NCBI GenBank assembly: GCA_963575745.1
Contig: CAUYUJ010007225.1
Coordinates: 297,875 to 361,874 of the forward strand
DNA length: 64,000 nt
Direction: 5' to 3'
Source of the DNA: Prorocentrum cordatum
Taxonomy: Eukaryota; Sar; Dinophyceae; Prorocentrales; Prorocentraceae
Positions 1-11,830 of the stretch are shown in pieces. The position numbers were made by a program, and so were the translations under genes. Within the stretch, counting starts at the first letter, position 1. Every line of letters begins with the position of its first letter. The notes beneath the pieces are model-generated. The model was not told the origin of the DNA, ran no database searches, and saw only the letters and a program-made list of their open reading frames with translations.

Positions 1-2610
1 TTAGCATATTCGCCTTTCGGATTTCATCAGCTTTCAAGACGGTTTCAAAGCCCCCGAGATCGCTTCCAGACGCCCCAAAAGGCCGCCAAGAAAGCTTCAA
101 GACGGCCGAGCCGGGCCCCACGATCGCCCACGAGAGCCCCAAGACAGCCCATAATGGAACCAAGAGGCCCCCCGAGGGCTCCCAGCGCAGACCCAAAAGG
201 GCCATGGGAGGTCCCCGGAAGTGCCCAAGATGGCTCCAAAGGGGGCTCCAGCGGGCCCAAGCTCCCCAAGACGGCCCAAGAAGGCCCAGGATGGCCCATG
301 AAGGCGCCAAAACGGCCCACGAGGGCCCCGAAAAAATTCCCACGATGTCTCCGAATGCCAACATAAAGACCCCCAAGGCACCCCAAAAAGCTTTCCAAGG
401 GGCCTTCAAACCACACAAATCGTCCCCTCAGTAAAACTTGCAATTTTAGCAGATTCGCCTTTCGGATTTCATCAGCTTTCAAGACGGTTTCAAAGCCCCC
501 GAGATCGCCTCCAGACGCCCCAAAAGGCCCCCAAAAAGCTTCAAGACGGCCGAGCCGGGCCCCACGATCGCCCACGAGAGCCCCAAGACAGCCCATAATG
601 GAACCAAGAGGCCCCCCAAGGGCTCCCAGCACAGACCCAAAAGGGCCATGGGAGGTCCCCGGAAGTGCCCAAGATGGCTCCAAAGGGGGCTCCAGCGGGC
701 CCATCTCCCCAAGACGGCCCAAGAAGGCCCCAGGACGGCACATGAAGGCGCCAAAACGGCCCACGAGGGCCCCGAAAACATTCCCACGATGTCTCCGAAT
801 GCCAATATAAAGACTCCCAGGGCACCCCAAAAAGCTTTCAATGGGCTTTCAAACCACAAAAACCGTCTCATTCCCTTAGTAAAACTTACAATTTTAACAG
901 ATTCGCCTTTCGGATTTCATCAGCTTTCAAAACGGTTACAAAGCCCCCGAGATCGCCTCCAGACGCCCCAAAAGCCCCCCAAAAAGCTTCAAGACGGCCG
1001 AGCCGGGCCTCGCGATCGCCCACGAGAGCCCCAAGACAGCCCATAATGGAACCAAGAGGCCCCCCAAGGGCTCCCAGCACAGACCCAAAAGGGCCGTGGG
1101 AGGTCCCCGGAAGTGCCCAAGATGGCTCCAAAGGGGGTTCCAGCGGGCCCAAGCTCCCCAAGACGGCCCAAGAAGGCCCCAGGACGGCACATGAAGGCGC
1201 CAAAACGGCCCACGAGGGCCCCGAAAAAATTCCCACGATGTCTCCGAATGCCAACATAAAGACTCCCAAGGCACCCCAAAAAGCTTTCCAAGGGGCCTTC
1301 AAACTACAAAAACCGTCCCATTCCCTCAGTAAAACTTGCAATTTTAGCATATTCGCCTTTCGGATTTCATCAGCTTTCAAGACGGTTTCGAAGCCCCCGA
1401 AATCGCCTCCAGACGCCCCACAAGGCCCCCCAAAAAGCTTCAAGACGGCCGAGCCGGGCCCCGCGATCGCCCACGAGAGCCCCAAGACAGCCCATAATGG
1501 AACCAAGAGGCCCCCCGAGGGCTCCCAGCGCAGACCCAAAAGGGCCATGGGAAGTCCCCGGAAGTGCCCAAGATGGGTCCAAAGGGGGCTCCAGCGGGCC
1601 CGAGCTCCCCAAGACGGCCCAAAAAGGCCCAGGACGGCCCATGAAGGCGCCCAAACGGCCCACGAGGGCCCTGTACCCCCCCCCCCCCGATGTTTCCGAA
1701 TGCCAATATAAAGACCCCCAAGGCACCCCCAAAAGCTCTCTCTCAATGGGCCTTCAAAACCTAAGAATCGTCCCATTCTCTTTGTAGAACTTACAATTTT
1801 AACAGGTTCGCCTTTCGGATTTCATCAGCTGTCAACACGGTTTCAAAACCCCCGGGATCGCCTCAAGACGCCCCACAAGGCCCTCCAAAAAGCTTCAAGA
1901 CGGCCGAGCCAGGCCCCGCGACCGTCCACGAGAGCCCCAAGACAACCCATAATGGAACCAAGAGGCCCCCCAAGGGCTCCCAGCACAGACCCAAAAGGGC
2001 CATGGGAGGTCCCCGGAAGTGCCCAAGATGGGTCCAAAGGGGGCTCCAGCGGGCCCGAGCTCCCCAGTACGGCTCAAGAAGGCCCCAGGACGGCACATGA
2101 AGGCGCCCAAACGGCCCACGACGGCCCCGAAAACGCCCCCACGATGTTTCCGAATGCCAACCTGAAGACCCCCAAGGCACCCCAAAAAACTTCCAATGGG
2201 CCTCCAAAACACAAAAACCGTCCCATTCCCTTCGTAAAACTTAGAAGTTTAGCACATTCGCCTTTCGGCTTTCATCAGCGGTTTCAAAACCCCCGAGATC
2301 GCCTCAAGACGCTCCGAAAGCCCCCCTAGAAAGCTTCAAGACGGCCGAGCCGGGCCCCACCATCGCCCACGAGAGCCCCAAAACAACCCATAATGGAACC
2401 AAGAGGCCCCCCAAAGGCTCCCAGCGCAGACCCAAAAGGGCCGTGGGAGGTCCCCGGAAATGCCCAAGATGGGTCCAAAAGGGGCCCCAGCGGGCCCAAG
2501 CTCCCCAAGACGGCCCAAGAAGGTCCCAGGACGGCACATGAAGGCGCCAAAACGGCCCACGAGGGCCCCGAAAACACCCCCACGATGTCTCCGAATGCCA
2601 ACATTCATTG
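1..2610. repeat. ~450 bp satellite array, six copies
   Basis: A block beginning TTCGCCTTTCGGATTTCATC recurs near positions 9, 454, 902, 1352, 1807 and 2258, a spacing of 445-455 bp. Each unit has a short AT-richer start followed by a GC-rich run built from the words CCAAGACGGCC and GGCCCAAGA. The sixth copy breaks off near 2610. Long frames are open on both strands (for example 261-296 residue frames on the reverse strand) only because the repeat has few stops; they are Gly/Pro/Trp-rich shadows, not genes. Inverted copies of the same unit lie at 47935-48740. Confidence 0.93.
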
Positions 2611-2884
2611 ATTTTGCTCCCATGACATTTCATATTGTGACCCAGTCGTTGAGGGTCTCGTGGCATGCAGCGGAGATGCCCGAGGATGCCCTGTACGAGT
2701 TGCATATGCATGTTCATACCCTTACACGCATAAATTTAGATGTGCATATGTACGCTGTATATACGTACAACAATGAAATTATATTGTATACACCTAGAAA
2801 TTTATACGGAACGTGCACGCACGTGCGCGTGTATACATTCATGCGCGCATGTTCGCACGCACGCGTTCCGCTTGCGTGCAGAAC

Positions 2885-2925
2885 TCAAAGGACCAAGGTG
2901 CATGGCGCGCAGCGCCAATGCAGTC
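2885..2925. repeat. Hairpin motif beside TA microsatellite (left copy)
   Basis: The stretch CAAGGTGCATGGCGC...GCGCCAATGCAGTCT contains a short inverted repeat (GGCGC/GCGCC) and directly precedes a TA microsatellite. The reverse complement of nearly the same ~40 bases occurs at 47868-47905, again between a TA microsatellite and the satellite family of 1-2610. The 2611-2884 spacer between array and motif holds no gene I can see. Confidence 0.75.
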
Positions 2926-2928
2926 TGG

Positions 2929-2961
<33 letters not shown>

Positions 2962-3010
2962 GTATATACATATACAGATATGTGTGTATATATATATATA
3001 TATATATTAA
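2926..3010. repeat. TA/TG microsatellite
   Basis: Alternating TA with a few TG and CA steps. The following bases up to 3248 contain nothing recognised. Confidence 0.95.
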
Positions 3011-3248
3011 AGCTGCTACCCCCCCCGCAGGGGTCTACCGTCGCATATGTCGGCGTCCAAGCGAAGCGATGGTGTGATGTTGTGTTCCTGTCAATGTGCG
3101 GATTGTCTGCTAGAATATGCAATGCGAGCATTCCCTTTGAACTGCAACCCTCCAGGCGCAGTACACGCGGTGGAAGGTGCCCATTGCAGACTCCCGACGT
3201 AGTGCAGACGTAGCACCGTAGTCTACGCCCAAATTCTGCCGCGGCCGA

Positions 3249-4041
3249 TCACGCAGTCAGCAGGTCGCGCACGATGTGCTGCACCATCTCCCCCGTCTGG
3301 ACCCACACGTCGTCGTCCTTGTGCCAGGAGTCGTGCTGGGCCGAGCGGGCCTTGGTGGCGAGCAGCTTGGTTCCTGCCTTGGCGTTGGCGCTCCTGTGGA
3401 TGCGGTCTTTGGTGAAACGCCGCGCGCGGTTGGGGCGCGTTCGGCTCCATGGTGATCCATCGAAGGTGACCCTTATTCTGGATTAGACGAGCATGCTCCT
3501 CGATGTAATCGAACCCCTGGTCGACTTTCGACTCATCCATGCGTTTTTTTGGCTTGTTGAGGTCGCGGTGGTCGAACGTGAAATACCTGATCTTCAAGCC
3601 AGGGAAGTGCATGAGCAGGTGCTGCAGCACCTTCGCCCCTGATTTCTCCTGGATGCCCCGCGCGATCTTATGCGCCGGACCAACGCGCGTGCTCGGGAGG
3701 GTGTGAATGTTGATCTGGTTCTTCGCGACGTAGTGCTTGGTGATGTACTTCCCGCCGTCGTCCCTCGGCACCACGAACAGCTGCGTGGCGTAATCGCTCG
3801 GGGGCTCCTCCTTCGAGCGGAAAGGCAAGGGCAGGTCCTTGAATGTCTTGCAACAAAAGTGCTCCACTATATCGTCTCTGTCGATGTCTTCGCGGTGATC
3901 GGACACGATGTCCACGAAGTGCACGACCTTCTTCATTGGGCCGTCCGCCTCAGTGACAACAGGTGTAAACGGGAGATCCTCGGCAGGGTTTGTGGTGCCC
4001 GTCTCGCCCTCTGAAAGGACGGGAAAAGTCAGCCTGTGCAT
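3249..4041 (-). CDS. Unknown protein, probably one exon, with a frameshift near 3435
   Basis: I do not recognise this protein. The reverse frame from the ATG at 4041 has balanced amino-acid use, unlike the surrounding repeats, with charged and aromatic stretches such as VVHFVDIVSDHREDIDRDD and LKIRYFTFDHRDLNKPKKR. No transmembrane segment or familiar motif stands out. The frame stays open upstream to 4620, but that part translates a GGA-tract serine run and an Ala/Pro run, so the ATG at 4041 or an unseen splice acceptor is a better start. Near 3430-3445, in a short CG run, the composition deteriorates and the good coding signal moves to another frame (RRFTKDRIHRSANAKAG..., ending DLLTA and a TGA at 3249-3251). 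This is either a pseudogene mutation or a one-base assembly error. Confidence 0.55.
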
Positions 4042-4384
4042 GGTGAGGTTCTTCACGGCCGTTGCCGCCGCGATCGTCGCAGCGACGCGCGGTGCCGCGG
4101 GGGGTGGGGCGGGCGCGCGCGGGGGCGCAACGAGCCAGGCGGTGCCAGGGCGGCTCGTCCCTTGAGCCAAAACTCGAGCAAACCGCAGAACATGAGAACG
4201 TTGCGTTGTTATCACGAGTATGATTAGTACATGTTGTCGTGGGGTATCCCCTGGGCCTCTGGCTATCAAGATGAACCCGCGCATTGGCTGAGCCCAAACA
4301 GCTACGATAACGAGGATGTCGAGAAGGACATCGGCAGCGCAGTTGGTTCGTTTCCTCCTCCGTCGTTTGGCGCTCTGTCCCGCT

Positions 4385-4480
4385 GCGCCTGTCCAGGAGG
4401 AGGAGGAGGAGGAAGAGGAGGAGGGGGAAGAGGAGGAGGAGGCGGAGGAGGAGGAAAAGGAAGAGAGAGAGAGAGACGAG
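4385..4480. repeat. GGA/GAG trinucleotide tract
   Basis: A purine-rich GGA run on the forward strand, read as poly-Ser/Pro or poly-Glu/Gly in different frames. Confidence 0.95.
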
Positions 4481-4599
4481 ACAAAGAGAGAGGGATAACG
4501 GAGAAACGACATGGAGTCGGAATGAAAACGGTTCCTTTTTGAAGCCGTTGAAGGCCGAACACGCTCAATAAGAAGAGGCAGAATGAGGTAGACACGTTT

Positions 4600-4915
4600 G
4601 TGTGTGTGTGTGGGGACCATATCTATCTATATGTGTATAAACCTATATATATAAATATGTGTATATTTATGAAGCATACCTGAATATCTGTCTATCTGTC
4701 TATCTGTCTATGTGTATATTTACACATATATATATGTTTCTATACGTATAGATGTGTTAATACATGCAAATATTTACATATCTTTTGTACGTATGCACGC
4801 ACGTATTCATGTATGCATGTACGTATGCATGTATATATGTAAGTATGTGCTACGTATGTATGTATATGTATACATAACATGTTTATGTACATGTATATAT
4901 GTATATATATACACA
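4600..4915. repeat. AT-rich tetranucleotide and TATG/TATA microsatellites
   Basis: Runs of ATCT, TGTATA and TATGTA steps. From 4916 to 5276 I see no gene, only the hairpin at 5081-5110. Confidence 0.9.
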
Positions 4916-5080
4916 CAAGACTTGAAGCTCGCTGCGCTTCGCTTCCACGTCTTGGTACATTGTGTTGTGCGTAGAGGGGGGCCAGGCGGCAAGCGCGCAG
5001 CGGAAGGGAGAAGAGCATGTCATTCGATGAAGACGAGGACGCATGGGAAGAAATTGACAGATTGCCCGGGGGTCTGTCAC

Positions 5081-5110
5081 GTCGCGCCGCGCCTACTGGC
5101 GCGGCGCGAC
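5081..5110. other. Perfect 13 bp hairpin with TACT loop
   Basis: GTCGCGCCGCGCC, then TACT, then GGCGCGGCGCGAC. All 13 stem pairs match and 12 of 13 are GC. There is no T-run afterwards, so it is not a bacterial-type terminator. Its role is unknown. Confidence 0.85.
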
Positions 5111-5276
5111 CCTAGGCCTTGGGGGGAGGATTGGGATGGGCAGGCCAGTGCAGGGACAGGAAACGTGGGAACGCATGAGAGTTCGAGGGGTCTCTTGGGT
5201 CGAAGGTGGGGCCAGTAGACCTGGGCCGGCACGGAAACGGAAAGAGTGCTTCAACAATTTGACCGAAATTATTCAC

Positions 5277-7735
5277 ACCACCGTTCGTACCGGGAGCCTT
5301 GGCGTTGAGAGCTTGTTACGTCACCCCGCGCTCTTGGGAGCCTTGGTGTTCAGAGATTGTTGCGTTGCCGCCCGTTCCTGAGCCTTGGCTGGGCCTTGGT
5401 GTCAGGAACTTGTTACGTCACGCTCCCTGCTGGGAGCCTTGGTCTTATCAGCTTGTTTACGTCACCGTTCGCTCTTGGGAGCCTTGGTGTGAAGAGCTTT
5501 TTGCGTTACCGATCGCTCTCTATTTGGCGTCTCTGGGCCTTCTTGGGAGTCCTATTGGGGCCCTTGTCGGGCCCTTTTGGAGGCCTCTTGGGAACCTCTT
5601 GGGGGCCTCTTGGGGCTTCTTGGGGAGCTCTGGGGGCCTCCTGGGAGCTTCTTGGAGCGAGAGGCTAGACTTTTCGGTTCGTGGTCCCCCTCTTGGGGCC
5701 GTCTTGGGGCCCTCTAGGGCCATCTTGGGCGCCTCTTGGGCCGTCTTGGCGCCCTCTTGGGCCGTTTTTGGGGCCTCTTGGGAGCCTCTTGGGCCGTCTT
5801 GGGGCGGTCTTGGGGGCCTCTTGGAGCGTCTTCAGCGCAGTGAAAGCCGAAACGCCTTGCATGCTAAAAAAAACCCTTTCCCATAGGAAATCAATGATCG
5901 CCTCCCAGTGGCCTCTTGGGACGCCTCTTGGGGGCCTCTTGGGGCTTCTTGGGGGGCTCTGGGGACCTCCTGGGAGCGTCTTGGGGCGAAAGGCTAGACT
6001 TTTCGGTTCGTGGTCCCCCCTCTTGGGGCCGTCTTGGCGCCCTCTTGGGCCGTCTTGAGCGCCTCTTGGGCCGTCTTGGGGCCCTCTTGAGCCGTTTTGG
6101 AGGCCTCTTGGGAGCCTCTTGGGCCATCTTGGGGCGGTCTTGGGGGCCTCTTGGGCCGTCGCCAACGCCGTGAAAGCCGACAAAGCGCATATGCTAAATC
6201 TATACGTTTTCCTTTGGAAAATCTGTGATTTCGGCCTCTTGGGGCTCTCTTGGGACGCCCCTTGGGCGCCTCTTGGGGGCCTCTTGGGGGCTCTTGGGCC
6301 GTCTTGGGCGGTCTTGGGCTCTCTTGGAGCGCTCTTGGGCCGTCTTGGGGGGGAACCCGAAAAACATGCAAAAACCCGAGGGAAAACCCGAACACGGCCA
6401 TTAACATTCAAATGCGCACGCTACCCCCCTCCCCTGGAACCCCTCCCTTTAGGGTTTCGCCCACACCAGAACGTCATCACTCGTACCTCGCTCTTTCCGT
6501 TACCTGGCCCGGCACAGAAGCGGAAAGAGCGCTTCAGAAACAGAAACCGAAATTACTTACACCACCGTTCGTACTGGGAGCCTTGGCGTTGAGAGCTTGT
6601 TACGTCACCCCTCGCTCTTGGGAGCCTTGGTGTTCGGAGATTGTTGCGTTGCCGCCCGTTCCTGAGCCTCGGCTGGGCCTTGGTGTCAGGAACTTGTTAC
6701 GTCATCGCTCCCTGCTGGGAGCCTTGGTCTTATCAGCTTGTTTACCTCACCGTTCGCTCTTGGAAGCCTTGGTGTGAAGAGCTTTTTGCGTTACCGATCG
6801 CTCTCTATTTGGCGTCTCTGGGCCTTCTTGGGAGTCCTATTGGGGCCCTTGTCGGGCCCTTTTGGAGGCCTCTTGGGAACCTCTTGGGGGCCTCTTGGGG
6901 CTTCTTGGGGAGCTCTGGGGGCCTCCTGGGAGCTTCTCGGGGCGAAGGGCTAGACTTTTCGGTTCGTGGTCCCCCTCTTGGGGCCGTCTTGGGGCCCTCT
7001 TGGGCCGTCTTGGGCGCCTCTTGGGCCGTCTTGGCGCCCTCCTGGGCCGTTTTGGGGGCCTCTTGGGAGCCTCTTGGGCCGTCTTGGGGCGGTCTTGGGG
7101 GCCTCTTGGAGCGTCTTCAACGCAGTGAAAGCCGAAAAGCCGTGTATGCTAAAAATGTACTTTTTCCCGTAGGAAATCAATGATTTTCGCCTCCCGGTGG
7201 CCTCTTGGGACGCCTCTTGGGGGCCTCTTGGGGCTTCTTGGGGGGCTCTGGGGACCTCCTGGGAGCGTCTTGGGGCGAAAGGCTAGGCTTTTCGGTTCGT
7301 GGTCCCCCTCTTGGGGCCGTCTTGGCGCCCTCTTGGGCCGTCTTGAGCGCCTCTTGGGCCGTCTTGGGGCCCTCTTGGGCCGTTTTGGAGGCCTCTTGGG
7401 AGCCTCTTGGGCCGTCTTGGGGCGGTTTTTGGGGCCTCTTGGGCCGTCGTCAACGCCGTGAAAGCCGACAAAGCGCATATGCTAAAACTATACGTTTTCC
7501 TTTGGAAATTCGATGATTTCGGCCTCTTGGGGCCCGCTTGGGACGCCCCTTGGCGCCTCTTGGGGGCCTCTTGGGGGCCTCTTGGGCCATCTTGGGCGGT
7601 CTTGGGCTCTCTTGGAGCCCTCTTGGGCCGTCTTGAGGCTGTCTTGGGCCGTCTGAGGCGCTTCTAGGGCCGTCCTGGGCAGTTTTCAGAGGATGTCTCA
7701 AGCTAAACGTTCTTTTTGAGCCCCGAAGGCCGCCC
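5277..7735. repeat. 1.28 kb tandem duplication of degenerate CTTGGGCCGTC repeat
   Basis: The sequence starting CACCACCGTTCGTAC at 5277 starts again at about 6560 and the two units can be followed side by side to about 7700. Each unit opens with ~50 bp subrepeats (GGGAGCCTTGG...GTTACGTCA) and continues with the reverse complement of the CCAAGACGGCC tract, broken by short AT-rich cores near 5870, 6190, 7150 and 7490 (TTTCC..AGGAAATCAATGAT). Many overlapping frames are open on both strands and none looks like a gene. From 7736 to 8025 I see no feature. Confidence 0.9.
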
Positions 7736-8025
7736 TACTCGATAAATAAAGAGGCGGGAGGGGCCTCCGGGATCCATTGGGGGGGGGGGGTCAGAATTTC
7801 CTGGTGTCAGGTTATATAGATAGGAATATGTATAGATGCACTTCGTGTCGTACGTCTGCTCGGAAGAACTGGGCCGCGTGGCCGCTCTGGCGGCTATGCA
7901 CTCGCCGTCGCCGCTCCGTCGCCACCTCGTCGCTGCCAATGGTCGCCGTCGCCGCCCCGTCGCCGCAGTTGGATTGCCAAACTCGAAGCCTTGCGGCAAT
8001 GTTTCGGACTTGAACAGAAATTGCT

Positions 8026-8175
8026 ATGGTTGGTGATGATGCTGGTAGTGATGATGCTGCTGCTTCTGATGATGGTGGTGATGATAATCCTGCTGCTGAT
8101 GACGACGTACATGGTGGAGATGATGATGATGACGATGATGATAGTGATGACAATGATGTTGGTGGTGGTGATGGC

Positions 8176-8224
<49 letters not shown>

Positions 8225-8375
8225 CTGACGATGACGGCGATGATGATGACGGAGCTGATGATGATGCTGATGATGATGGTGATAACGATGATGATGGTGA
8301 TGTTGACGATGGTGATGGTTGATGACGATGACGATGATGAAGACGACGATGATGATGAAGAAGAAGAAGAAGATC

Positions 8376-8430
<55 letters not shown>

Positions 8431-8810
8431 CGGTGGTGTTAGTAATGGTGATGGTGCTGCTGCTGATGATGACGATGATGATGCTGATGATGATGATGCT
8501 GATGATGATAATGGTACAGATGACGATCTGATGATGACGATGATGATGATGATGAAGCTGATGATGCTGCTGCTGATGATGCTGCTGATGATGATGCTGA
8601 TCCTGGTGGTGGTGCTGATGATGATGCTGATGTTTATGATGCCGCTGCTGCTGCTGATGCTGATGATGTGTTTGTGAGGAAGAAGAAGAGGAAGGAGGAT
8701 GATGATGATGGATGAGGTGGAAGACAAGAGAGAGGAATGAGGGAGGGAGGGGGAGCAGGAGGTGGGGAGGAGGAAGCGGAGGAAGAGGAGGAGGATGAGG
8801 AGGCTCTGAG
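8026..8810. repeat. GAT trinucleotide tract, then GGA-rich
   Basis: Nearly 700 bases of GATGAT with scattered changes, then a GAGG-rich purine stretch. It encodes poly-Asp, poly-Met or poly-His in its frames. A second GAG/GAT tract lies at 8985-9120. The 150 bases between them are ordinary GC-rich sequence with no clear exon. Confidence 0.95.
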
Positions 8811-9338
8811 CTGCTCCTCTGGGCCCGCAGTCCGCCCAAACTCGGGCAACTCGAGCTGGGTTCGGCTTCGTTCTCCAGGAATCTCGCGCCGATTCCCAAT
8901 GTCTGCCGGAGGCGCGGCAGCCATTTACGGGACCCTTGGAGGACCACCCTGGCCCTCCTGAAGCAGGGAAAAGGGGAAAGCGGCGAGGGTGGGCGGGTGG
9001 GTGGGCGGGGGGAGGAAGAGGAGGAGGAGGAGGATGACGAGGAGGATGACGAGGATGATGATGATGATGATGATGAGGAGGAGGAGGAGGAGGAGGAGGA
9101 GGAGGAGGAGGAGGAGAACTCTTTTTCGATCTAGGGGGCTGTTCCCCGATAGCGGAAGGGCGGGAGGGGGGATCAGGGGAGGGAAAGGGGGAGAAGAGGA
9201 GAGAACGGCAAGGGATATGGACAAAGGGGAAGTGGAGGAAAAGGAGGCTGGACAACGGGGCGGAGGAAAAGGAAGACAGGGGTAAAGAAAGGAATCTGCA
9301 CTGGGCCTGCCACGCCCCAATCTTTCGGCCGGATGGTC

Positions 9339-9455
9339 CTCTGGGTAGATCGTCAGATTGATGCCCCGGAGCTCGATGACCACGGGCGGGTTCTCGATGT
9401 AGCGGCAGTCTTCGATTCCGTCGCTGTCTCTCCTCAACATGGACTCGACGTCGAC
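9339..9455 (-). CDS. Candidate third exon of the pepsin-like aspartyl protease
   Basis: A 39-codon reverse-strand segment begins directly after a pyrimidine-rich acceptor (TTGTCTTCTATAG at 9456 and above) with VDVESMLRRDSDGIEDCR and runs to a possible GA donor (CAGAG then GACC). The IEL.G.NLTIYPE pattern resembles the strand before the C-terminal lobe end of A1 proteases (hydrophobic strand, Gly, then PEDY-like). It joins in phase 0 to exon 2, which ends ...IAIPSPHE at 31605. Both are on the reverse strand, about 22 kb apart. That it belongs to the same gene is inference; it could be an exon of a paralogue or an isolated remnant. No later exon was found towards position 1. Confidence 0.55.
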
Positions 9456-9599
9456 CTATAGAAGACAAGTGAGCCTGCCGCGGCAACAATCATGATATTA
9501 CTTGTGCTTGCATAGGCGCGTTGCGTGGCCTTGCTTGGCATATTGCTTGGCGTCGCGTGGCATTGCATTGCTTTGCGCTGTGTGGCGAGGCAGCACGGA

Positions 9600-10243
9600 A
9601 TTAGGACCTAAGTATCTGCCGACCCCTTGGGATTCGTCGGCGTGTGAAATGCTTCCCCCTCCCCGAACCCCTCCCCTGGGAGCCCAGTCCGGTCGATTTG
9701 GAGGGGGGGTCTGTCGGGGCCGGCTGGGGGCTATCCGGGCCGGCCCGGGGGTTACTTTGCTTCAGAAATTCTGTCGGGGGGCATCGAGGGCCTCAAAACG
9801 GGCCACGTTGGCCCCCAAAGACCTCCAAGACGATCCAAGAGGGCCCCGAGTCGCCGAAACATCGTCGCAAGACGCCCAAGATGGCCTCCAGACGGCCCAA
9901 GATGCCTCCAAGACTCCCCAAGAGGCTTCGAAGAGGCCTCTTAGGAGGGCCCCAAGAGGCCCAAATCGTTGATTTCCCCTCAGGGAACCCGGGCTATCCG
10001 GGCCGGCAGGTGGGGGGGTGCTTTGCCCCAGAAATTCTGCCAGGGGGGCATCGAAGGCCTCAGAACGGGCCACGAGGGCCTCAAGGGACCTCCAAGACGG
10101 TCCAAGAGGGCCCCGAGTCGCCGAAACATCGTCCAAGACGCCCAAGATGGCCTCTCCACAGAGCTCAAGATGCCTCCAAGACGCCCCAAGAGGCCTCGAA
10201 GAGGCCTCCCAGAGGGCCCCAAGAGGCCCAAATCGCTGACCTT
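9600..10243. repeat. Degenerate GGCCCAAGA tract with a ~260 bp duplication
   Basis: The stretch from CTATCCGGGCCGGC through CAGAAATTCTG and ACGGGCCACG occurs near 9730-9805 and again near 9990-10070, each followed by CCAAGACG-type repeats and a core (AAATCGTTGATTTCC near 9965, AAATCGCTGACCTTAA near 10230). Nothing here is protein-coding by my reading. Confidence 0.8.
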
Positions 10244-10404
10244 AATTTGTTGGTACTTCACGAGTGTGCTCCGCCAAGAACTGGCTGCAGTCACTCGTCC
10301 CTCCTCCTCGGTTCTCAGATCTTCGGGAAAAACAATGATATCCACGACGCACCCCTCAACTGAAATGATCTGCCAGCGAAGCCCCCGATTCTTTCGGTGG
10401 ATAA
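10244..10404 (-). repeat. Split direct repeat B2
   Basis: Shares with 10714-10863 the words GTGTGCTCCGCC, AACTGGCTGCAGTCACTCGT, ACCCCTCAACTGAAAT and CTGCCAGCGAAGCCCCCGA in the same order and orientation, with small indels between them. It forms the 3' terminus of the element, next to the repeat tract. Confidence 0.85.
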
Positions 10405-10644
10405 GGCGCAAGCTTTCAGGATCACTTTTTTTCACGAAGACAGGCCACCGTGCAGCCTGAAGTTCAGCGGCCCAGCAAAGTTTATCGAACTGTGCAGGCA
10501 AGAGACGCGGACCTCTCACACCAATCGGCACTGTAAAGACAACGTACTGGCGATCGAGGTCCTCGAGCTGCCGGCCTCTACCAAGGGAAAAACATTGTCG
10601 GACTTCTGGTCGGCAGTGAGGGTGGTGGTGGGGCTGTAGGTTGG

Positions 10645-10716
10645 AGCACTTTGAGCACGCAGCGGTAGCGGACGGGCGGAGCAGGGCGATCTGACAAAGA
10701 TAAGTTGAACAGAAAT
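10645..10716 (-). repeat. Split direct repeat A2
   Basis: About 70 bases starting AGCACTTTGAGCACGC and ending near GAACAGA are nearly identical to A1 at 16928-16998, in the same orientation. They abut B1. Confidence 0.88.
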
Positions 10717-10863
10717 TTGTACTTCACTAGTGTGCTCCGCCCAGAACTGGCTGCAGTCACTCGTCCATCCTCCGAGGGTCTCAGGTCTTCGGGGAAAACA
10801 GCGATATCCAGTACCCCTCAACTGAAATTATCTGCCAGCGAAGCCCCCGACGCCATCGGTGGA
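10714..10863 (-). repeat. Split direct repeat B1
   Basis: Internal copy of B, overlapping the end of the recombinase coding region on the reverse strand and immediately followed by A2. See B2 for the shared words. Confidence 0.85.
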
Positions 10864-11830
10864 TGGCCTCCCAGCGCCCTCGTCGGTGGAAGAAATTCCA
10901 ACGTTCTGCGCTTCTGCAGGAGGTCGTTTCTGGGCCCCGAATGTCTCAGCACGTGTGGGGCAAGGCTCCGTGCCGTCAAACCCAAAGCCCTGACTGACCG
11001 CTGGATCTCCTCTTCGTAGTTAGCCAGAGTCAAGTTTGGAAAAAGCAGCGCGCACTGGGCAGTGGCACGATACAGCGTTGACAAGACTTCCAACACCCAT
11101 TCGAACGAGTGCCGCAGACCACGTGCTCATCGACATCGCCAGTCTTGGCGCGCTTGCCCTGGTCCGAAGAGCCAAAAAAGATGGCCCACTTTCGGTGGGC
11201 AGCTCCCGCTCTTGCTGATGGAGCGCTGACGTCCTCTCGGCACAAGTCAAGGATCTCCGACGTCCTCGCGTAGAGGTCGAACTGCAGTGTGCCTGCAGCG
11301 GCCGCCTCGAGCCCGCCGTTCTCCGCCAGCCAGTGGAGGGCCATAAAGATAACCTCCTCAGGGGCACGGCTTGACAACGAACTCGCGCATCAGCTTGGGC
11401 AGCCCTTCGAAGCCTCAACCACAGGGTCGAGCTCCAGGGGCGCTTGCTTGCGGTTGTCGGCGTTGAGCTTCACCCAGCCGTAGACCACGAACCGGCCTGC
11501 AGCAGGACTGTAGCCAGCATGTGCCAGGGACTCACAGCATCTCTCCATTGTGCTTGCAAGGGCCCTCGGGGGCGACAAAAGAAGGTTGCGCCGCCGCGCC
11601 CATGCAGTGAAATCGCCCACGGCCTTACGATAATGCTCCAGCGTCTTGGGCCCAGCGGTGCCACGCCGGAGGGAGCCAGGGCTCGTGTCACCTCCAGTGC
11701 TGTGTTTCAGCTCGCCCACCGCGCCAATGCGATCACGCCGATCACGCTTGCATTTCGGTGCCGTGCCCCGCTCTGGCAAAGCGGATGCCCGGCCTCTCGA
11801 TCGCCCTGGCCGCCCTCGTCGTGAAGTGGA
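10864..11830 (-). pseudogene. Tyrosine recombinase (YR) of the DIRS-like element
   Basis: Three reverse-strand frames read as one recombinase. First comes a core-binding part (KTLEHYRKAVGDFTAWARR..., about 11470-11680). Next is the catalytic box I with its arginine in LQFDLYARTSEILDLCREDV (about 11220-11290) and a Lys-rich strand region (GSSDQGKRAKTGDVDEH). Last is box II, the HxxR motif in HVLRHSGPRND (about 10930-10970). Frameshifts lie near 11390 and 11075. After box II the frame breaks and I did not find the tyrosine nucleophile, so the terminus is damaged or lies in a shifted frame. Known role of the family: inserting circular cDNA into the genome without an integrase. Confidence 0.78.

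Noticed and set aside
886-1776. Long Trp/Gly-rich reverse frame (296 codons) and similar frames in the satellite
   Set aside because: The satellite unit is stop-poor in several frames on both strands; sequence repeats with the unit and shows no domain.
1-2610. CRISPR-like array
   Set aside because: Spacing ~450 bp with no distinct short repeats and unique spacers; a satellite, and the genome is eukaryotic.
5081-5110. Rho-independent terminator
   Set aside because: No T-tract and no bacterial gene context.
8024-8947. Poly-His/Ile/Ser frames across the GAT tract
   Set aside because: Pure consequence of a trinucleotide repeat.
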